In this document: one piece after another, positions 50,354-61,699 of the stretch
Layout: every line of letters begins with the position of its first letter
How positions within the stretch are numbered: the stretch's first letter is position 1
Assembly (NCBI GenBank): GCA_030220185.1
Contig: JASPKZ010000424.1
Span: forward strand, 124,001 to 188,000
Origin: Diploptera punctata
Taxonomy: Eukaryota > Arthropoda > Insecta > Blattodea > Blaberidae
DNA: 64,000 nt
Direction of reading: 5' to 3'
Position numbers and translations under genes: made by a program
Notes under the pieces: model-generated
Databases searched by the model: none
What the model was told of the DNA's origin: nothing
What the model saw: only the letters and a program-made list of their open reading frames with translations

Positions 50354-50514
50354 AACCCTCTAAATATTGCACGATTCGCACACGCTTGAATATTTAACAT
50401 TCATACCGTTTAACACAACTTCTTTGTCTCTAACAATGCCTTAATGACAAGCGAAATAGCGGGAAACAGCGCTTTCTTTTCTTCTTGTGCTTCGATCTGT
50501 TGTTTCTGTCAACA

Positions 50515-50989
50515 TATATTCAGCTTGCGTACGTTTGTGCTACCAAAACTCGAAAAGTAATCGGTGGATTGACCTGAAATTTTGTACATACAGGTTTTAA
50601 AGTACGATGAGTATTTAGCAGCCATATATTATGCTCTAAAACAATTAGGTGTACGAGTTCACCTCAAACAATTTTCGATGTTTCACAACGAAACTCGGTA
50701 TATTCTATTAAAATAAACCGAGTTAGACATTTTCAAAAAAAAAATAGTAAAATCAGACCATTATAAATGGGGATTTACCTGAAATCGGTTTTTAAAAATT
50801 ACTCTAGCAACCGCCGTGATTGTTTTATCGTAATGTATACCTTTTACATACAGCCTTTCAGGTACAACGACTTTTTAGCCGCTTTCTATTATACACTCTA
50901 ATACCATTAGATGTAAGAATTGATCTGAAGTAGAAATTTAAAAATCCCTATTTAATTTAATTAGACGTAGCAGCGCACGCCGGGTATTG
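50515..50989 (-). mobile_element. F repeat, antisense, long
   Basis: TGCGTACGTTTGTGCTACC, CGGTGGATTGACCTGAAATT, GTACGATGAGTATTTAGCAG, AACCGCCGTGATTGTT, then a second GTACAACGACTTTTTAGCCG block and the inverted start GCGCACGCCGGGTATTG. It contains two F-type tails in a row. Confidence 0.65.
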
Positions 50990-53040
50990 ACTAACTCACT
51001 GGCTCCATCGAACCCGTATGTTCACGGCAGCTCGGACATAAGTTCTCCATACATCCCTATACTGAGCTAATGTTTTCCAATCATCCTTTGTAAAATCTAT
51101 TTCCCTCAAATTATGGTTAATCTTATTCTCATACCTCATTCTTGGTCTACCAAGTGGACGTTTTCCCTCTGGTTTTCCTACAAGAAGCTTTGATGCCCTT
51201 CTTTCATTTACCATTCGTGCCACATTTTCTGCCCATCGCAGTCAACGAAACTTAACTGTTCTTATCATATCTGGCTTCCTATAAAGACCATGTAATTCAC
51301 TGTTATGTAGTTGTCTCCATTTGCATGTGTGTTCATCTCTCTTTCGTCCAAAAATGTTCCTAAGAACTTCATTCTCAAATACTTGTAATCTTCTTTCCTC
51401 CCTTAAAGTGAGAGTTCAATTTCGCACACGTATAGTATAACTGCGAGACATTTTTATATAATTTATCTTTAACATTTTTTTTAAAGGAGTTGTGACGTCA
51501 AGAGTCCCTGTAATATATAATAACATGCAATTCAAAAAGTGAGCCTATGTTTAATTTCTTTGTGTATCTCATTCTTATTTGTAATTGAATCGCTGAATTG
51601 AAAGGGGAAGAAACTCTACTGCCTTCGAAGAGCGATAAAACACGTATGCAACACAGATTATGAATTCTTGTTATATTTGCAATCCTTGTAAGCAGAGTAA
51701 TTGTAATTGGTCAAAAATTTATCAGAGCAAGCTGTAAGAAATTATATAGTTTTTAAGATTTTCTCAAAAGTAGGGTACTTGGAATTTATTCCCTTTTCAA
51801 CTCAGTGATTCAATTATTGTTCCTAGGTATCTGAATTCAGCCATTTCTTCAAAATTTCCCTCATTTGTCATTAACTGTCCATTTCCATTATATAATGTAT
51901 TTCTATATGTGAACATATATTTAGTTTTATTGTCGTTTACTTCCAGTTCCCAATTTCTTACTGTTATTCAATAGAGTTTTAGATTTAACCCTTAGTATCT
52001 CCTTGCTATCGGCCTAATAATACTACATCATCAGCATAAACTAACAACAGCATATTAATATCATTGAGTTGCAATGCAAACCTTCTTCAGCCTCTAAACA
52101 TTTGATGGCATGCTCTAGTGCAATATTGAATAGTAGAGGAGATAGTGCATCTCCTTGTTTTAACCTATTATGAATTTCAAAGGTATTCAAAAACTGTTTG
52201 CCTACTGTTTGTGCCATTTAGACACATTCGTATAAGTCTAACTAACTTTTTAGGAATTCTGAACTTAGTAAGATACTACATAACTTCTCCCTCTTAACTT
52301 TTTTGAAGTCTACAAATAGCTGATGTACATATATTCCTATTTATTTTGTAAAATCTGTCTTAGACTAAAATTCTGATCTGTTGTAGACCTGTTTATTCTA
52401 AATCCACATTGATGATCTACTATGCCATCAATATAGGAAGTAACTCTAGTTACTTCTAGTTGTTGAATTTTGTATGAAGTTGAACGTAATGAATTGCCCC
52501 TGTAGTTGTTGCAATCAGTTTTATCTCCTTTCTTATAGAGAGGTACAATATATGATTCCTTCCATTAATTTTGAATAACTTCTTTTGACGTATCTTATCC
52601 ATCAATTTTTGTCCCCCTGACTTTATCAGTTCTGCTGAGATCCTAATGCTTTATACATCTTCAATTTTTCCATTTCCATTTCAAACCTCTAATGCAGTTG
52701 ATTCTGTGACTAACATTTCTGCTGTCTACAAATCATCCTCTTCAATATCCTGTTCTGCATGCACATTTAATAGCTGATTAAAGTAACTTTTTCCATCTAT
52801 TTAATAAACTCCTTGTATATGCAATTATATCCCCATTTTCATTCCTAATTAGGTTTGTTCTAATAATCTGAAACCCTTTCCTCCTTATCCTAATTCCCTG
52901 ATATAATTCTCTGATATTCCTACTTTTGCATTCATTTTGAGATAATTAATCTCCCTCTTTTTACACTTTAATAATCTAATGAAAGTTTTCTATGCTTGTT
53001 TTAATTCTTTATTCATATTAGCACATTTCTAATTTAAATA
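50990..53040 (-). mobile_element. LINE-A, longest copy (2 kb), antisense
   Basis: From the 3' end CTAACTCACTGGCTCCATCG it reads back through the C-terminal domain and, after a 225-bp MITE, the reverse transcriptase. On the minus strand: 'QCGFRINRSTTDQ' near 52400, 'LFVDFKKVKRE' near 52300, 'PLYKKGDKTDCNNYRG' near 52530, and the 'VYADDVVLL'-type box near 52030. Many indels. It is 5'-truncated at about 53040. Confidence 0.88.
51587..51811. mobile_element. 225-bp MITE in LINE-A, AATT flanks
   Basis: Left GAATCGCTGAATTGAAAGGG, right complement of GAATCACTGAGTTGAAAAGG: 20-bp TIRs with three mismatches. LINE-A consensus from other copies (TATTTGTGATTATTGTTCC) shows where it inserted; AATT at 51583-51586 and 51812-51815 is the likely 4-bp target duplication. 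No coding capacity. Family unknown. Confidence 0.8.
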
Positions 53041-53058
53041 AATGTTGTATTTCACAGG

Positions 53059-53400
53059 ATGGCACATCACCACACATGGCTTCTAGTGATCTTATTAGGC
53101 ATATGCAAGATACTGGGAGCTGTGGTTCTTCCCAGACCACCTTCATCTGAAGTACGAGGGCAAAACAGTGTGAACTTAGTAATTGTTACATCTAGTGAAC
53201 TGCCAAAGCAGATTCCTGCGCCAACGCAACCCCTCACACATAGTTCCACACCTCAGTACCACGAAGTGGAACAACAAGTAGCTGCACTGCCACAGTTCAA
53301 GTTATTGTGGATCACCAGGGAGATGGACTCGAGTGTCAGACATACTCCGTCCCACAGAAGTGTTGCACAGAGGACAGATCTTCTACCAAACATGATATGA
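53059..53400 (+). CDS. ORF, 113 codons, possible secreted peptide exon
   Basis: This ORF is not part of any repeat I found. The start, MAHHHTWLLVILLGICKIL, has the hydrophobic core of a signal peptide with a likely cut near 'GAVVLP'. The rest is Pro/Ser/Thr/Gln-rich ('PKQIPAPTQPLTHSSTPQYH') with no cysteine. Two bases before the ATG is TTGTATTTCACAG, a good splice acceptor. In the + strand frame one base behind (phase of 53283) the last 130 bp encode 'CTATVQVIVDHQGDG' and 'LECQTYSVPQKCCTED', a Cys pattern that looks more protein-like. A frameshift inside a real exon is therefore possible. Confidence 0.35.
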   Translation: MAHHHTWLLVILLGICKILGAVVLPRPPSSEVRGQNSVNLVIVTSSELPKQIPAPTQPLTHSSTPQYHEVEQQVAALPQFKLLWITREMDSSVRHTPSHRSVAQRTDLLPNMI

Positions 53401-53473
53401 ACTTATTAAGTGCATTCTAACATTTTTTTAACCTGAAAATTTGCACCACAGTTTCACAGTTCTTTTACCAAGT

Positions 53474-53990
53474 ACTACCTAATACCCGGCATGCACTGCT
53501 ACACCTAAATAAATTAAATGTGTTTTTATGTTTGGTTAAATAAGTAAATTGTAATTATTTTAAGTGCCCTGTGCTGATTACCAAGCATTGCCCGGGAATC
53601 TACTTATTCCAAACTTCTTGACATCAATAAGCTGAAAGACTTTATGGTTTTTGTGAGAAATCTGTAAAAGATAGACATAAGCTGTCGTGGACTTTTTTGT
53701 AGAATTTTTTGAGATATTCAATTCTGTTTTCATTAATTTGGCGTATTTGTTATGGTTTAGGTAGCATAAGCCACTTAAATGTCCAAAAAGTGACTTTTAG
53801 TGTACTGATGCCCTTTTTTTAAGCTCCAGCCCTATAGCACGAAAGGTAATATGTTATATATGTTGTCTCAGAAACACTATCTAAATAATGGAAAAATCCC
53901 CATTTAAATTGGCAAATAGTTTTTTTATAAAGGACAAAAAGATAAACAGACTCACACTCATTTTTGTATATAAAGATTATTGTAGCAAAA
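53474..53990 (+). mobile_element. E repeat, 3' subtype as at 7640
   Basis: CCTAATACCCGGCATGCACT, GCATTGCCCGGGAATCTAC, TTCAATTCTGTTTTCATTAA, then the alternative end with CTCCAGCCCTATAGCACG and AATGGAAAAATCCCCATTT, as in 8370-8548. Confidence 0.7.
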
Positions 53991-54370
53991 AAATTAAGAT
54001 ATATCTCGTGCACTCTTATCTGGCGGGTAGAACTATTACTTATTTATCATCTTATAGGCTAAGGGCCACCTCTCACTCTACATTCTAACCCCTAGTATAG
54101 ACCTGAAAGAAAACGCTGATTCTATTGTTTGTATCAGTGTTGAGATAGTTCCTGTCGTGTGCTACATGATAATTTTGCAGTCAGTTGTATCTAAATTTTC
54201 ATCAAGTTTTTCCACATGAAATCTTATATCTTATTTACAAAAATATTTTTTTTAAATATACACATATTTGCAAGTGAGTAACTTTACTATTATATGAACA
54301 CACTGAAAAATCAATAATACACACATTTACTCCAAGCTGTAATCTCAAACTGAGTCGGTCTGGCGTATCA
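53991..54370. other. Unassigned
   Basis: AT-rich, no coding signal or repeat match seen. Confidence 0.35.
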
Positions 54371-54374
54371 CTGA

Positions 54375-55009
54375 CTATTTAACTCATGCCCCAAATGGGA
54401 GTCAATGATCAATCACATTTCAATGAATTATGTTTAACAACCACAGTCGTGTTTCACTTCGATATTTATCTACTTCTGTTTATCATATTAAAGAAAACTC
54501 TTCCTTTTTTAATATTCTGAACAGTACAGAGCATTATTTTGCAGTGATTGACTCTCGAACAAATAAATTGAATACAGCAAATAATGAACAGATTCCTTTG
54601 AACTACACATTTGATAATTGTGTGTTCAATAATTGTGTTTTTAAATAATATTTTTATGGAGTTATTTCCAAAATAAATAATTAATAACCTAAAATGTTGG
54701 TTATAATATACAGATTGATGTGTTCATTGTTTCCCCACTAGGATGCATTCTTACAATATTGCAATCCTATTTGGCAATAAATAATATGATCTAGTTGCAG
54801 TGGAAGAACAAAAGAAGCATAACCAAACATTTCTCATTTGTTTTCAAACACTGCCATTTACATTAATATATAAATATTTTAAAATAACTCTATTTGAATA
54901 ATGATTTGTGAGTAAGCAGCTTAATTTTATTCGTTTAATAGTCCTAACAAATGCCACTGTTGATTTCCAAATCCTCTAGATAAATTGGAAATCGCTCATG
55001 GCATTACTT
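54375..55009 (+). mobile_element. HP element copy 6, short-hairpin form
   Basis: CTGA-CTATTTAACTCATGCCCC on the left, GGCATTACTT-ATGA on the right. The end hairpin lacks the inner part: arms TGCCACTGTTGATTTCC and GGAAATCGCTCATGGCA around TCTAGATAAATT only. Same short form as copy 7. It includes an ORF-like stretch 54430-54648 shared with copy 7 but without a domain. Confidence 0.87.
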
Positions 55010-55144
55010 ATGATGAATTACGCTAGAGTAAACCTGAAATTCATTATATCTGTCGAGCGCTTGTGGACCCATGACTGAGAGTTGATGCAACAGACCCACA
55101 TGGTGATGAAGAACTAACGTCCTCTGTACTTTAACAGACTCAGT

Positions 55145-55262
55145 GTAAAACACACAGTTTATTGCTCTCAATCAACGAGTAAGACAAGGCTGTATCCTTT
55201 CTCCGCTCCAATTCATTATTTATATGAACCACATTATCCACCTTTTTGGAGACAAAACATCA
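55145..55262 (+). pseudogene. LINE reverse transcriptase fragment, sense
   Basis: 'LNQRVRQGCILSPLQFIIYM' and 'NHIIHLFGDKTS' correspond to the G(V)RQGCxLSPxLFNIYM box of LINE RT. The following (CTT)n belongs to the opposite-strand LINE-C tail. Confidence 0.65.
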
Positions 55263-55418
55263 TTATCATCTTCTTCTTCTTCTTCGTGGATTGAGCTGCA
55301 AAAGGTTCATTCCAGTCTCATGAAGAAAACTGATCTCTCCATCGTGCTCTTGGTCATCCCACACATCTATACCCCACTGGCTTATATGTGAAAAACTGTT
55401 TTGTTATACGTTCTTGAT

Positions 55419-55731
55419 GAGGGGGCATGCCGTAGCGTAGTGGTTAAGGCACTGAGCTACAAGCTGGAGGGTCGAGGGTTCAAGTCCCGTTGGGGTCAGG
55501 ATTTTTAAACTGACCCAAACCTTCTGGCGGCACTATGGCCCTGGGGTCAACTCAGCCTCTAACTGAAATGAGTACCTGATGCTTGTTCTGGGGGTAAAGG
55601 CGGCCGTCACGCAGGGCTGACAACCCGGCTGACATAAAGTGCCGATTGTCTAGAAAAAGTGGGAGCCTTAACCTCCTACTACCCCACGGGCCTCCGGGTC
55701 TGTTGCGGGACCACTTTACTTTACTTTACTT
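55419..55731 (+). mobile_element. SINE-3, full length, with 15-bp TSD
   Basis: TTATACGTTCTTGAT flanks at 55404-55418 and 55732-55746. Head GGGGCATGCCGTAGCGTAGT with A-box TAGCGTAGTGG and B-box GGGTTCAAGTCC; body GGATTTTTAAACTGACCC, GCTTGTTCTGGGGGTAAAGG, TCTAGAAAAAGTGGGAGCC; tail (TTTAC)n. All the Pol III signals of a tRNA-derived SINE are visible. Confidence 0.93.
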
Positions 55732-56228
55732 TTATACGTTCTTGATCCATTCTTTGAATGTGGATAAACTACTTTTGTTTGTCCACTTTGATTCTATTTG
55801 TTAAACTCATTCCTAATATCTTTGTTATATTTTTTATCTTGTAAACTATATCCAGCTACATGTCTCAGGAAACTCATTTCTGCAGATTTTATTTTTATAG
55901 TTGATTTATAGTCAAAGTTCAGTTTCCTGAGTCATATAACAACACAGGAGCAGCTGCTATAACCTCATACAATTTTAATTTTGTTTCTTTCCCCGTGTAT
56001 TTAAAAACAATTTCCAATTGTTCCACACATAAATCTGAATTTTTATTAAATTTATTTTCGTTATCCTTTTTTAACGTGTTATATCATATCCCAGGTAATT
56101 AAAATTGTTTACTTGATCTATTATTCTGCTTCCTATACATATTTTTACAAGTAGCGGTGAAGGTCCTTTGAATGCTATAACTTTATTTCATTTACAGATT
56201 TTCCAGACCATATTCTTTTGAGATAGCA

Positions 56229-56560
56229 AATAACTTTTTTTTTGTCCAATGCCACCAGATTGTCTTTTATGACATGTCTGGCTTTCTCCCCTGGCATTGG
56301 CATAATTGTAATCCATTTTTTAATTTGGGGCACTTGGAAGGTGGAATTACATTACCTTATGATACGATGGGTGATAAATGATAATGAAGTGCCAGGAGAG
56401 TCCTTAACTTAAACTTAACCTAAATTCCAGACCATGGGCAACCACAGGAATAATTCCCTTAAAGGAAAAATACTTATGGTCTGACCGAAAATTAACCCAG
56501 GACCTCATGAACTACGCTGACCACCAGCCCATGAGGCTGATCATGTACTTTATGCATAGC
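56229..56560 (-). mobile_element. SINE-2 tail joined to a different tRNA-like head
   Basis: Complement of tail 2 (GCCACCAGATTGTCTTTTAT, ATTTGGGGCACTTGGAAGG, ATACGATGGGTGATAAATG, TAACTTAAACTTAACC). In place of the SINE-1/2 centre it continues into TTCCAGACCATGGGCAACC and a head whose complement reads GGGCTGGTGGTCAGCGTAG and GGTCCTGGGTTAATTTTCGG. This is a distinct SINE sharing only the tail. Confidence 0.75.
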
Positions 56561-56754
56561 ATTCTTCACTATCAGTAATTACCACTTGATTGTTCAAAAA
56601 TAATACAGTATTAAACAATAGCGTTTTTTTATTTTAAAAAGAGTATTGAAAACATTCTTACAATATTGTTAATAGATATATTAAAAAGTGCTGGTGACAA
56701 TGTCTGACTCCACAGCTGATTTCCTTAGCATTATATTTGGTATTATATACAGGG

Positions 56755-57440
56755 TTCCCACAAATAGTTCACTTTAGGAGAGTCGTGGACATGCTGCACG
56801 TAGGTATTGGGTTTTTCCGACCTCCAGATTCTAACGTTATGTTTGTTTACTTTACGTGAAAGATGGAAGGTCACTCGTCACTAAACACTATGGATTCAAA
56901 AAACCCATCAGTTTCCATGAGAGTCTGCATATTCTCGCAGAAAGTACGACTCACCATTTTATCTTCTTCCTTTAAGAACTGCAGCATCTGCAATCGTTAT
57001 GGATGAAATTTCAAACGTTTATGTAGAACTTTTCATATGGTGGATTTAGGGATCTGCAGCTCCCTACTAGCTGCAATGGGTGATTTTTGAAGACCAAGTG
57101 TAAAAGATTCAGAATCCTGTCTACAGTTGCCTCACTTACAGCCGGGCATCCAGAAGATTTCCTGCTACAGATGCATCCTCTTGTCGTAAAATCAGAGTAC
57201 CACTTACGAATTGAAGGACCACTGCGTGGATCTTCACCAAATCTTGTTTCAAAATGTCATTGAACAACAATTACAAATTGATGAACAGGATAATCGAGAA
57301 CACAGAACGCTCGCCTATCCTCTATACCAGCCATTTTCTCACTTTCAACAATACGCAATGTTGTATGTAATTATGTGTCATTGTTGCCAACTGTGATACT
57401 ATAACCAAAATTTTTTGAGTTCCTCTTTCCATTAGTACTC
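56755..57440 (-). pseudogene. DUF4817/Tc1-mariner transposase relic
   Basis: Minus strand, with several stops: 'MAGIEDRRAFCVLDYPVHQF', stop, 'HFETRFGEDPRSGPSIRKWY', 'SDFTTRGCICSRKSSGCPAV', 'SEATVDRI' (first HTH); 'RELQIPKSTI' (second HTH); 'TDGFFESIVFSDE' (first catalytic Asp region). It ends at ATACAGGGTTCCCACAAAT, the transposon terminus. The second half of the catalytic domain is missing. It lies inside LINE-C. Confidence 0.8.
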
Positions 57441-57835
57441 GTTTCATGTTTGTAAGTTTATTTAAATGCAAGTTACACGTGTTCAAAACCCAAAGAGCAT
57501 TTGTGGGAATCCTGTATTTCTATTTCAATTTTATTATCAGTATAGATACTCTGAATGGCCTTTACTAAGTGCTGTGGAATTCCTCTCTTTTACATTATGT
57601 TCCTTAATTTCCTTCTATTTATTTTGTCAAATGCTTTTTTATAGTCAATAAAACACATATACATTGGCAGATTAAATTCTCTTCATTTTTCAATTAGCTA
57701 CTTGATTATCAATAAAAATACAAATCTGCACAGGACTTCCCTTTTCCAAAACCATGTTGGACCTCAAATAATAATCATTCTAAAATATTCACAAGTCTCT
57801 GATTTAATATACATACATAATTTTTATAACAATTA

Positions 57836-58673
57836 CTAGCGTACCCGGCAGAAGTTGTCCTGCCCGAACGTTCAATTCTCATGTCATGGGCGAACGATAA
57901 AAATATGTTACTTTTTACCATAAAATTCAGCAATTAGGACATATTAGATATTATTAAATAAGTTCGCAAGAAAACCTCTTACAGCCTTCTGTTGTGGCTC
58001 AAGAAGTGTGAATGATGAGGTCACACAGTCATGAACATTAGAATTGTACCCTCCTTTGCAGATAAGTTAAGAACCGTCATATAACAATTACATTAGAGTG
58101 AAAAAAAGAAAAAGATAAATTGATGAGAGTGAGTCAAAACAGTTTTTTTTTCAGCTAGTTTTAATTTCTGACCCACTGTGCACCGGTACCATACTGGCCG
58201 ACATTCCATGAGAAAAATTTCTTCCCCTGTAGAGACTCGAACCAGCATAAGTCCCGTAGTTCTGCACCAAGACTTCTTGCCTTAACCACTCAGCTACGGC
58301 GGGAGACTCTTGGTATCAATGAAAGACAAAAATGGTTATTGTGAGTTATCCATAAGAGATAAGGGACTATTGGTATCAATGAAAGACAAAAATGGTTTTT
58401 GTGAGTTATCCGCAAGAGATAAACATATGCTGTCACAGACTTTTTTGTAGAGCTTTTTGAGATATTCAATTCTGTGTACATTAATTTTGTGTATTTCGTA
58501 TGGTTTAGGCAGCGTAAGCCATTTAAGCATCCAAAGAGCTACTTTTTTCACGTTTTCCACTACAAAGGGCGATTTTGCAAAAAACCCCATCACAATCGGA
58601 TCAACGGTATGGCTGCGCATAAAGTACGAACAAACAAACAAATATACAAACAAACAGTTTTTATATATAAGAT
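57836..58673 (+). mobile_element. E-type element with 'CCCGGCAGAAGTTGTCC' start, carrying SINE-4
   Basis: Start ACTAGCGTACCCGGCAGAAG (cf. 41090) and GGCGAACGATAAAAATATG; end is the E tail CATCACAATCGGATCAACGG then AACAAACAAACAAA. A 60-bp unit containing GGTATCAATGAAAGACAAAA is repeated in tandem at about 58313 and 58371. Start from one subfamily and end from another. Confidence 0.6.
58165..58306 (-). mobile_element. SINE-4, partial, antisense
   Basis: The complement has TCTCCCGCCGTAGCTGAGTG, GGTTAAGGCAAGAAG, CTGGTTCGAGTCTC and GGGGAAGAAATTTTTCTC: head and first body block of SINE-4. Confidence 0.8.
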
Positions 58674-58900
58674 TTAACAAACTAATCCCACAATAATTAA
58701 CACATTATTTCCTCTTTTAAATATTGGGATCACTCGTGTTATTCTCCAATCATCAGGAACACGAGTATATTCCAACATATGTTTAAAAATCCAACAAACT
58801 TTTACCCTGGAATTACACTATGCTAGTTGAGAACTCTCTTGTAAATACTGGTGCCTTGCTATCATGTCATACTATGATTTTCACAAGTTTTCACAAGTTA

Positions 58901-59422
58901 GTTAGTTGAATAGCAAATACACAAGTTTTTGAATTGACAAACAGTAATTACCAGATGCCAATGTGATGACAAAAAGTCTGTGGAGTGAGTTTTCAGGTAC
59001 AAAAAGCACAAATATATAAAGTGTATTAAGAGACCAAAGAAGACAACAAGTGATATTTCAGTTTATTGTATACAACAAAGTGTCAGTAAATTGTTCTAAA
59101 ATATATTTTATTAAATTGTGTATAATTTTAATTTTATCTAAATGTACCAAAATTGAATATTGAATTGAATATATGTGATTTCGTGACTGTGTTAGAAACT
59201 TTTAGGGATGATAGAGGAGACAACTGAGAAGCTCGAGTTCAAAACATGGTAACTGATATTTTGGGCAAAAATGAGATATTTAAGTTAACTTATAATATGT
59301 GTGTGTGTGTGTGTGTGTGTTCTAATGCCACCCATTGCACAGGTTCCATACTGGGTGGATATATGGCATTAACGTGGTCTATTTTCAATTATGAACTACT
59401 TTTGCAAACCACTTTACGTAGT
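58901..59422. other. Unassigned, with (GT)n at 59298-59322
   Basis: No family recognised. The dinucleotide run makes a chance 105-codon ORF. Confidence 0.4.
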
Positions 59423-60038
59423 CTATTTAACTCAAGCCCCAAATGGGAGTCAATTACCAATCACGTTTCAATGAATTTTGTTTTACGACCAATCACAGTC
59501 ATGTTTCAACTCAATATTTATCTATTTCTGTTCATCATATTAAAGAAAGCTCCTCCTTTTTAAATTCTGCAGTGACTGACTCTCGAACAAATACATTGAA
59601 TATAGCAAATAATGAACAGATTCCTTCGAACTACACATTTGATAACTGTGTGTTCAATAATTGTGTTTTTAAATAATTATTTTACTGAGTTGTTTCCTAA
59701 AAAAATTAATAACCTATAATGTTCGTTATAATATATAGTTTTGATGTGTTTCATATTTTTCTCCACTAGGGTGCATTCTTACAATATTGCGATCCTATTT
59801 GGCAATAAATAATATGATCTAGTTGCAGTGGATAAACAAAAGAAGCATAACCAAACAGTTCTCATTTGTTTTCAAACATTGCTGTTTACATTAAATACAT
59901 AAATATTTTAAAATAACTATATTTAAATAATGATTTGTGAGTAAACAGTTTAATTTTATTCGTTAAATATTCCTAACAAATGCCATGCTTGATTTCCAAA
60001 TCCTCTAGATAAATTGGAAATCACTCGTGGCATTACTT
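59423..60038 (+). mobile_element. HP element copy 7, short-hairpin form
   Basis: Left GTAGT-CTATTTAACTCAAGCCCC; right GGCATTACTT-ATGATAA. Hairpin TGCCATGCTTGATTTCC with GGAAATCACTCGTGGCA around CTAGATAAATT. Close to copy 6, including TCGAACAAATA and TTCAATAATTGTG blocks. Confidence 0.88.
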
Positions 60039-60042
60039 ATGA

Positions 60043-60515
60043 TAATGTATTCTTGCATTGTGTACAGAGAGGAGTGTAGGATGAGTGTATGTTTATGTTT
60101 GTGCAGTGTAAAGTGTGTTGTATGAGGGATGATGATGAAGAGAAGGGAGAAGGTGAAACCTGGAGCTAGCACATAGCCTACTCCTATCAAAAACTATCAA
60201 GGTCACCAGGCTTACCGTGCTATCAACAGCACCACATGGCTTTTCAACATATGTACTGTGGAGAGGTTTGCAATTTAATTCAAGAATCTGATGCACATTC
60301 TAGCTATTAAAAATTGTACACTACCACCTCTCCTGGCCCAAAATTGAAAATTTTACAACTAACTTAATTTAATAACTAATAAATAGTGAGTTGTGAAATC
60401 TGACCTCATAACTCACTATTAGTTATTAACTTGAAATCCTCATAATGTTATTTTTCATAATAAATTTATCAAATAAATAAATTTAATATAATTAATTTAA
60501 TAATTAAAATGTTCA
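60043..60515. other. Unassigned
   Basis: No family match. AACTAATAAATAGTGAGTTG (60372-60391) and its complement near 60405-60430 form a small inverted repeat. Minus-strand ORFs of 61-67 codons lack domains. Confidence 0.35.
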
Positions 60516-60517
60516 AC

Positions 60518-60600
60518 CCCACTGGGTACTGAACCTGTGCCCGCTTAGTCTGGAAGCAGACATGCTACTACCTGAGCCACAAAAGTGGACTAGTTAAATT
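60518..60600 (-). mobile_element. Worn tRNA-like SINE head, antisense
   Basis: The complement reads GTCCACTTTTGTGGCTCAGG, GTCTGCTTCCAGAC and CAGGTTCAGTACCC, resembling the SINE-1/2 head (GTCCACCGCTGTGG) with a changed middle. No body attached. Confidence 0.5.
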
Positions 60601-60639
60601 ATAATATAGAATCTTGTATTCTAGAATTAGAAATATATT

Positions 60640-60830
60640 CAATAAATGATAGAATTCAACAACACCACATCAGCAGGGTACAGCATGTTCAGAGAATGAA
60701 GAAACAAGATTGCCCAAGATAGCATATCATTATAAACCAAAAGGATTAAGGGATGTAGGAAGACCTAGGAAGAGATGGAAAGAATCATTGTGAATTCAGC
60801 ACAGGTGAATCGCCTAAACCTTGAAGTGAA
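60640..60830 (+). pseudogene. LINE C-terminal fragment
   Basis: 'RVQHVQRMKKQDCP' with breaks, then 'GRPRKRWKESL' in another frame: final LINE domain, separate subfamily. Confidence 0.65.
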
Positions 60831-61699
60831 TATGATGATCTTGTATTCTGAGTGTAATGCAGTAGGCTTATTTTTTTTTCAATGTATAAATAGATGGCCA
60901 AAGTATTTACAGTCGAGCCATTATAATATCCGGCATGGCCACATATACTGAGTTTTGCGGGATCGCTGCAGGTAGTTTACAAAACAAAGCAGCGTTGTCA
61001 AGTCAGTACAGTCTTGTGTGGTGAACGAATCAGTTGGAGTATTATTACAGTGTGATGTTATCTGTGAATTTAAGTGACATAATGTCGCGGAGGAGTCAGA
61101 AGACTATCAATTTGCAAAGCAGTGAAACAATTCTTAACATTAGAGATTATTTCAAAAAAGAGCGAGAGAACCCTGGTAGTAGTACAAGGGTAGACTTGTA
61201 ACATTCTGTGTGTGTCTGCTTTCCCGTAACCTTGATGACCACTGTTAGTGAAGCAACAAGTCAACTGATCAAAATACGTCATGTGATTTGCTACTGGTTT
61301 TTACACCGGCTCTACTGCAGATTTTCTTTTCTGATATCTACAAACTGCTGCATGTCTATATAAAACTAAAAGCTTAAAAACACCAAAATTTCAGTTATAA
61401 TTTTTGCACACAAGCCCCTTAATTATAAACAATTTTCATATAGCTACCATTGTCCATTAATGCTTCACAATGATAATATTAACCTAAACCTTTTGCTTGA
61501 AGTGACAGTGTATTCACTTTTAGGTTGTAGTAAACTACAACAATATCTGAAGAGTTGCTGAGAATAAACATTCACAATGACTGCACGCATGTTTAGAACA
61601 AACTCCCAGTGAATCACACCTTCAAAATTCCACCAGACACACAACATTAAATTAAAAACCGACATTAGTTATGAGAAACCTCCTTCTCAACTTGTGTCT
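60831..61699. other. Mostly unassigned; contains a 39-codon ORF
   Basis: Apart from the short ORF at 61082 no coding signal is seen. TATAAATAGATGG at 60886 is TATA-box-like and about 190 bp upstream of that ORF. Confidence 0.35.
61082..61201 (+). CDS. Short ORF, possible transposase leader
   Basis: MSRRSQKTINLQSSETILNI followed by RDYFKKERENPGSSTRVDL and TAA. The 'I.NIRDYFKKEREN' stretch is like the N-termini of some insect Tc1/mariner-type transposases, before their 'RTAEATGVS' HTH, which is absent here. A TATAAATA lies upstream. Weak, family-level guess. Confidence 0.3.
   Translation: MSRRSQKTINLQSSETILNIRDYFKKERENPGSSTRVDL

Larger units (their letters stand above)
55263..58900 (-). pseudogene. 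LINE-C, antisense, broken up by insertions
   Basis: Read 3' to 5' along +: (GAA)n tail complement at 55263; 'GYRCVGRPRARWRDQFS'; 'SAEMSFLRHVAGYSLQ' near 55850; an RT box like 'GVRxxxxxxFLIYLLT' near 56700; 'CFIDYKKAFDKINRRKLRN' near 57620 (catalytic Asp); 'HGFGKGKSCADLY' near 57760; and 'VPDDWRITRVIPIFKRGNN' near 58720. Order and strand are those of one LINE. Between the pieces lie SINE-3, a SINE-2 variant, a transposase relic and an E-type element with SINE-4. Many stops. Confidence 0.8.

Noticed and set aside
59246..59563. 105-codon ORF with cysteine-valine repeat
   Set aside because: It is created by a (GT)n microsatellite and runs into an HP element.
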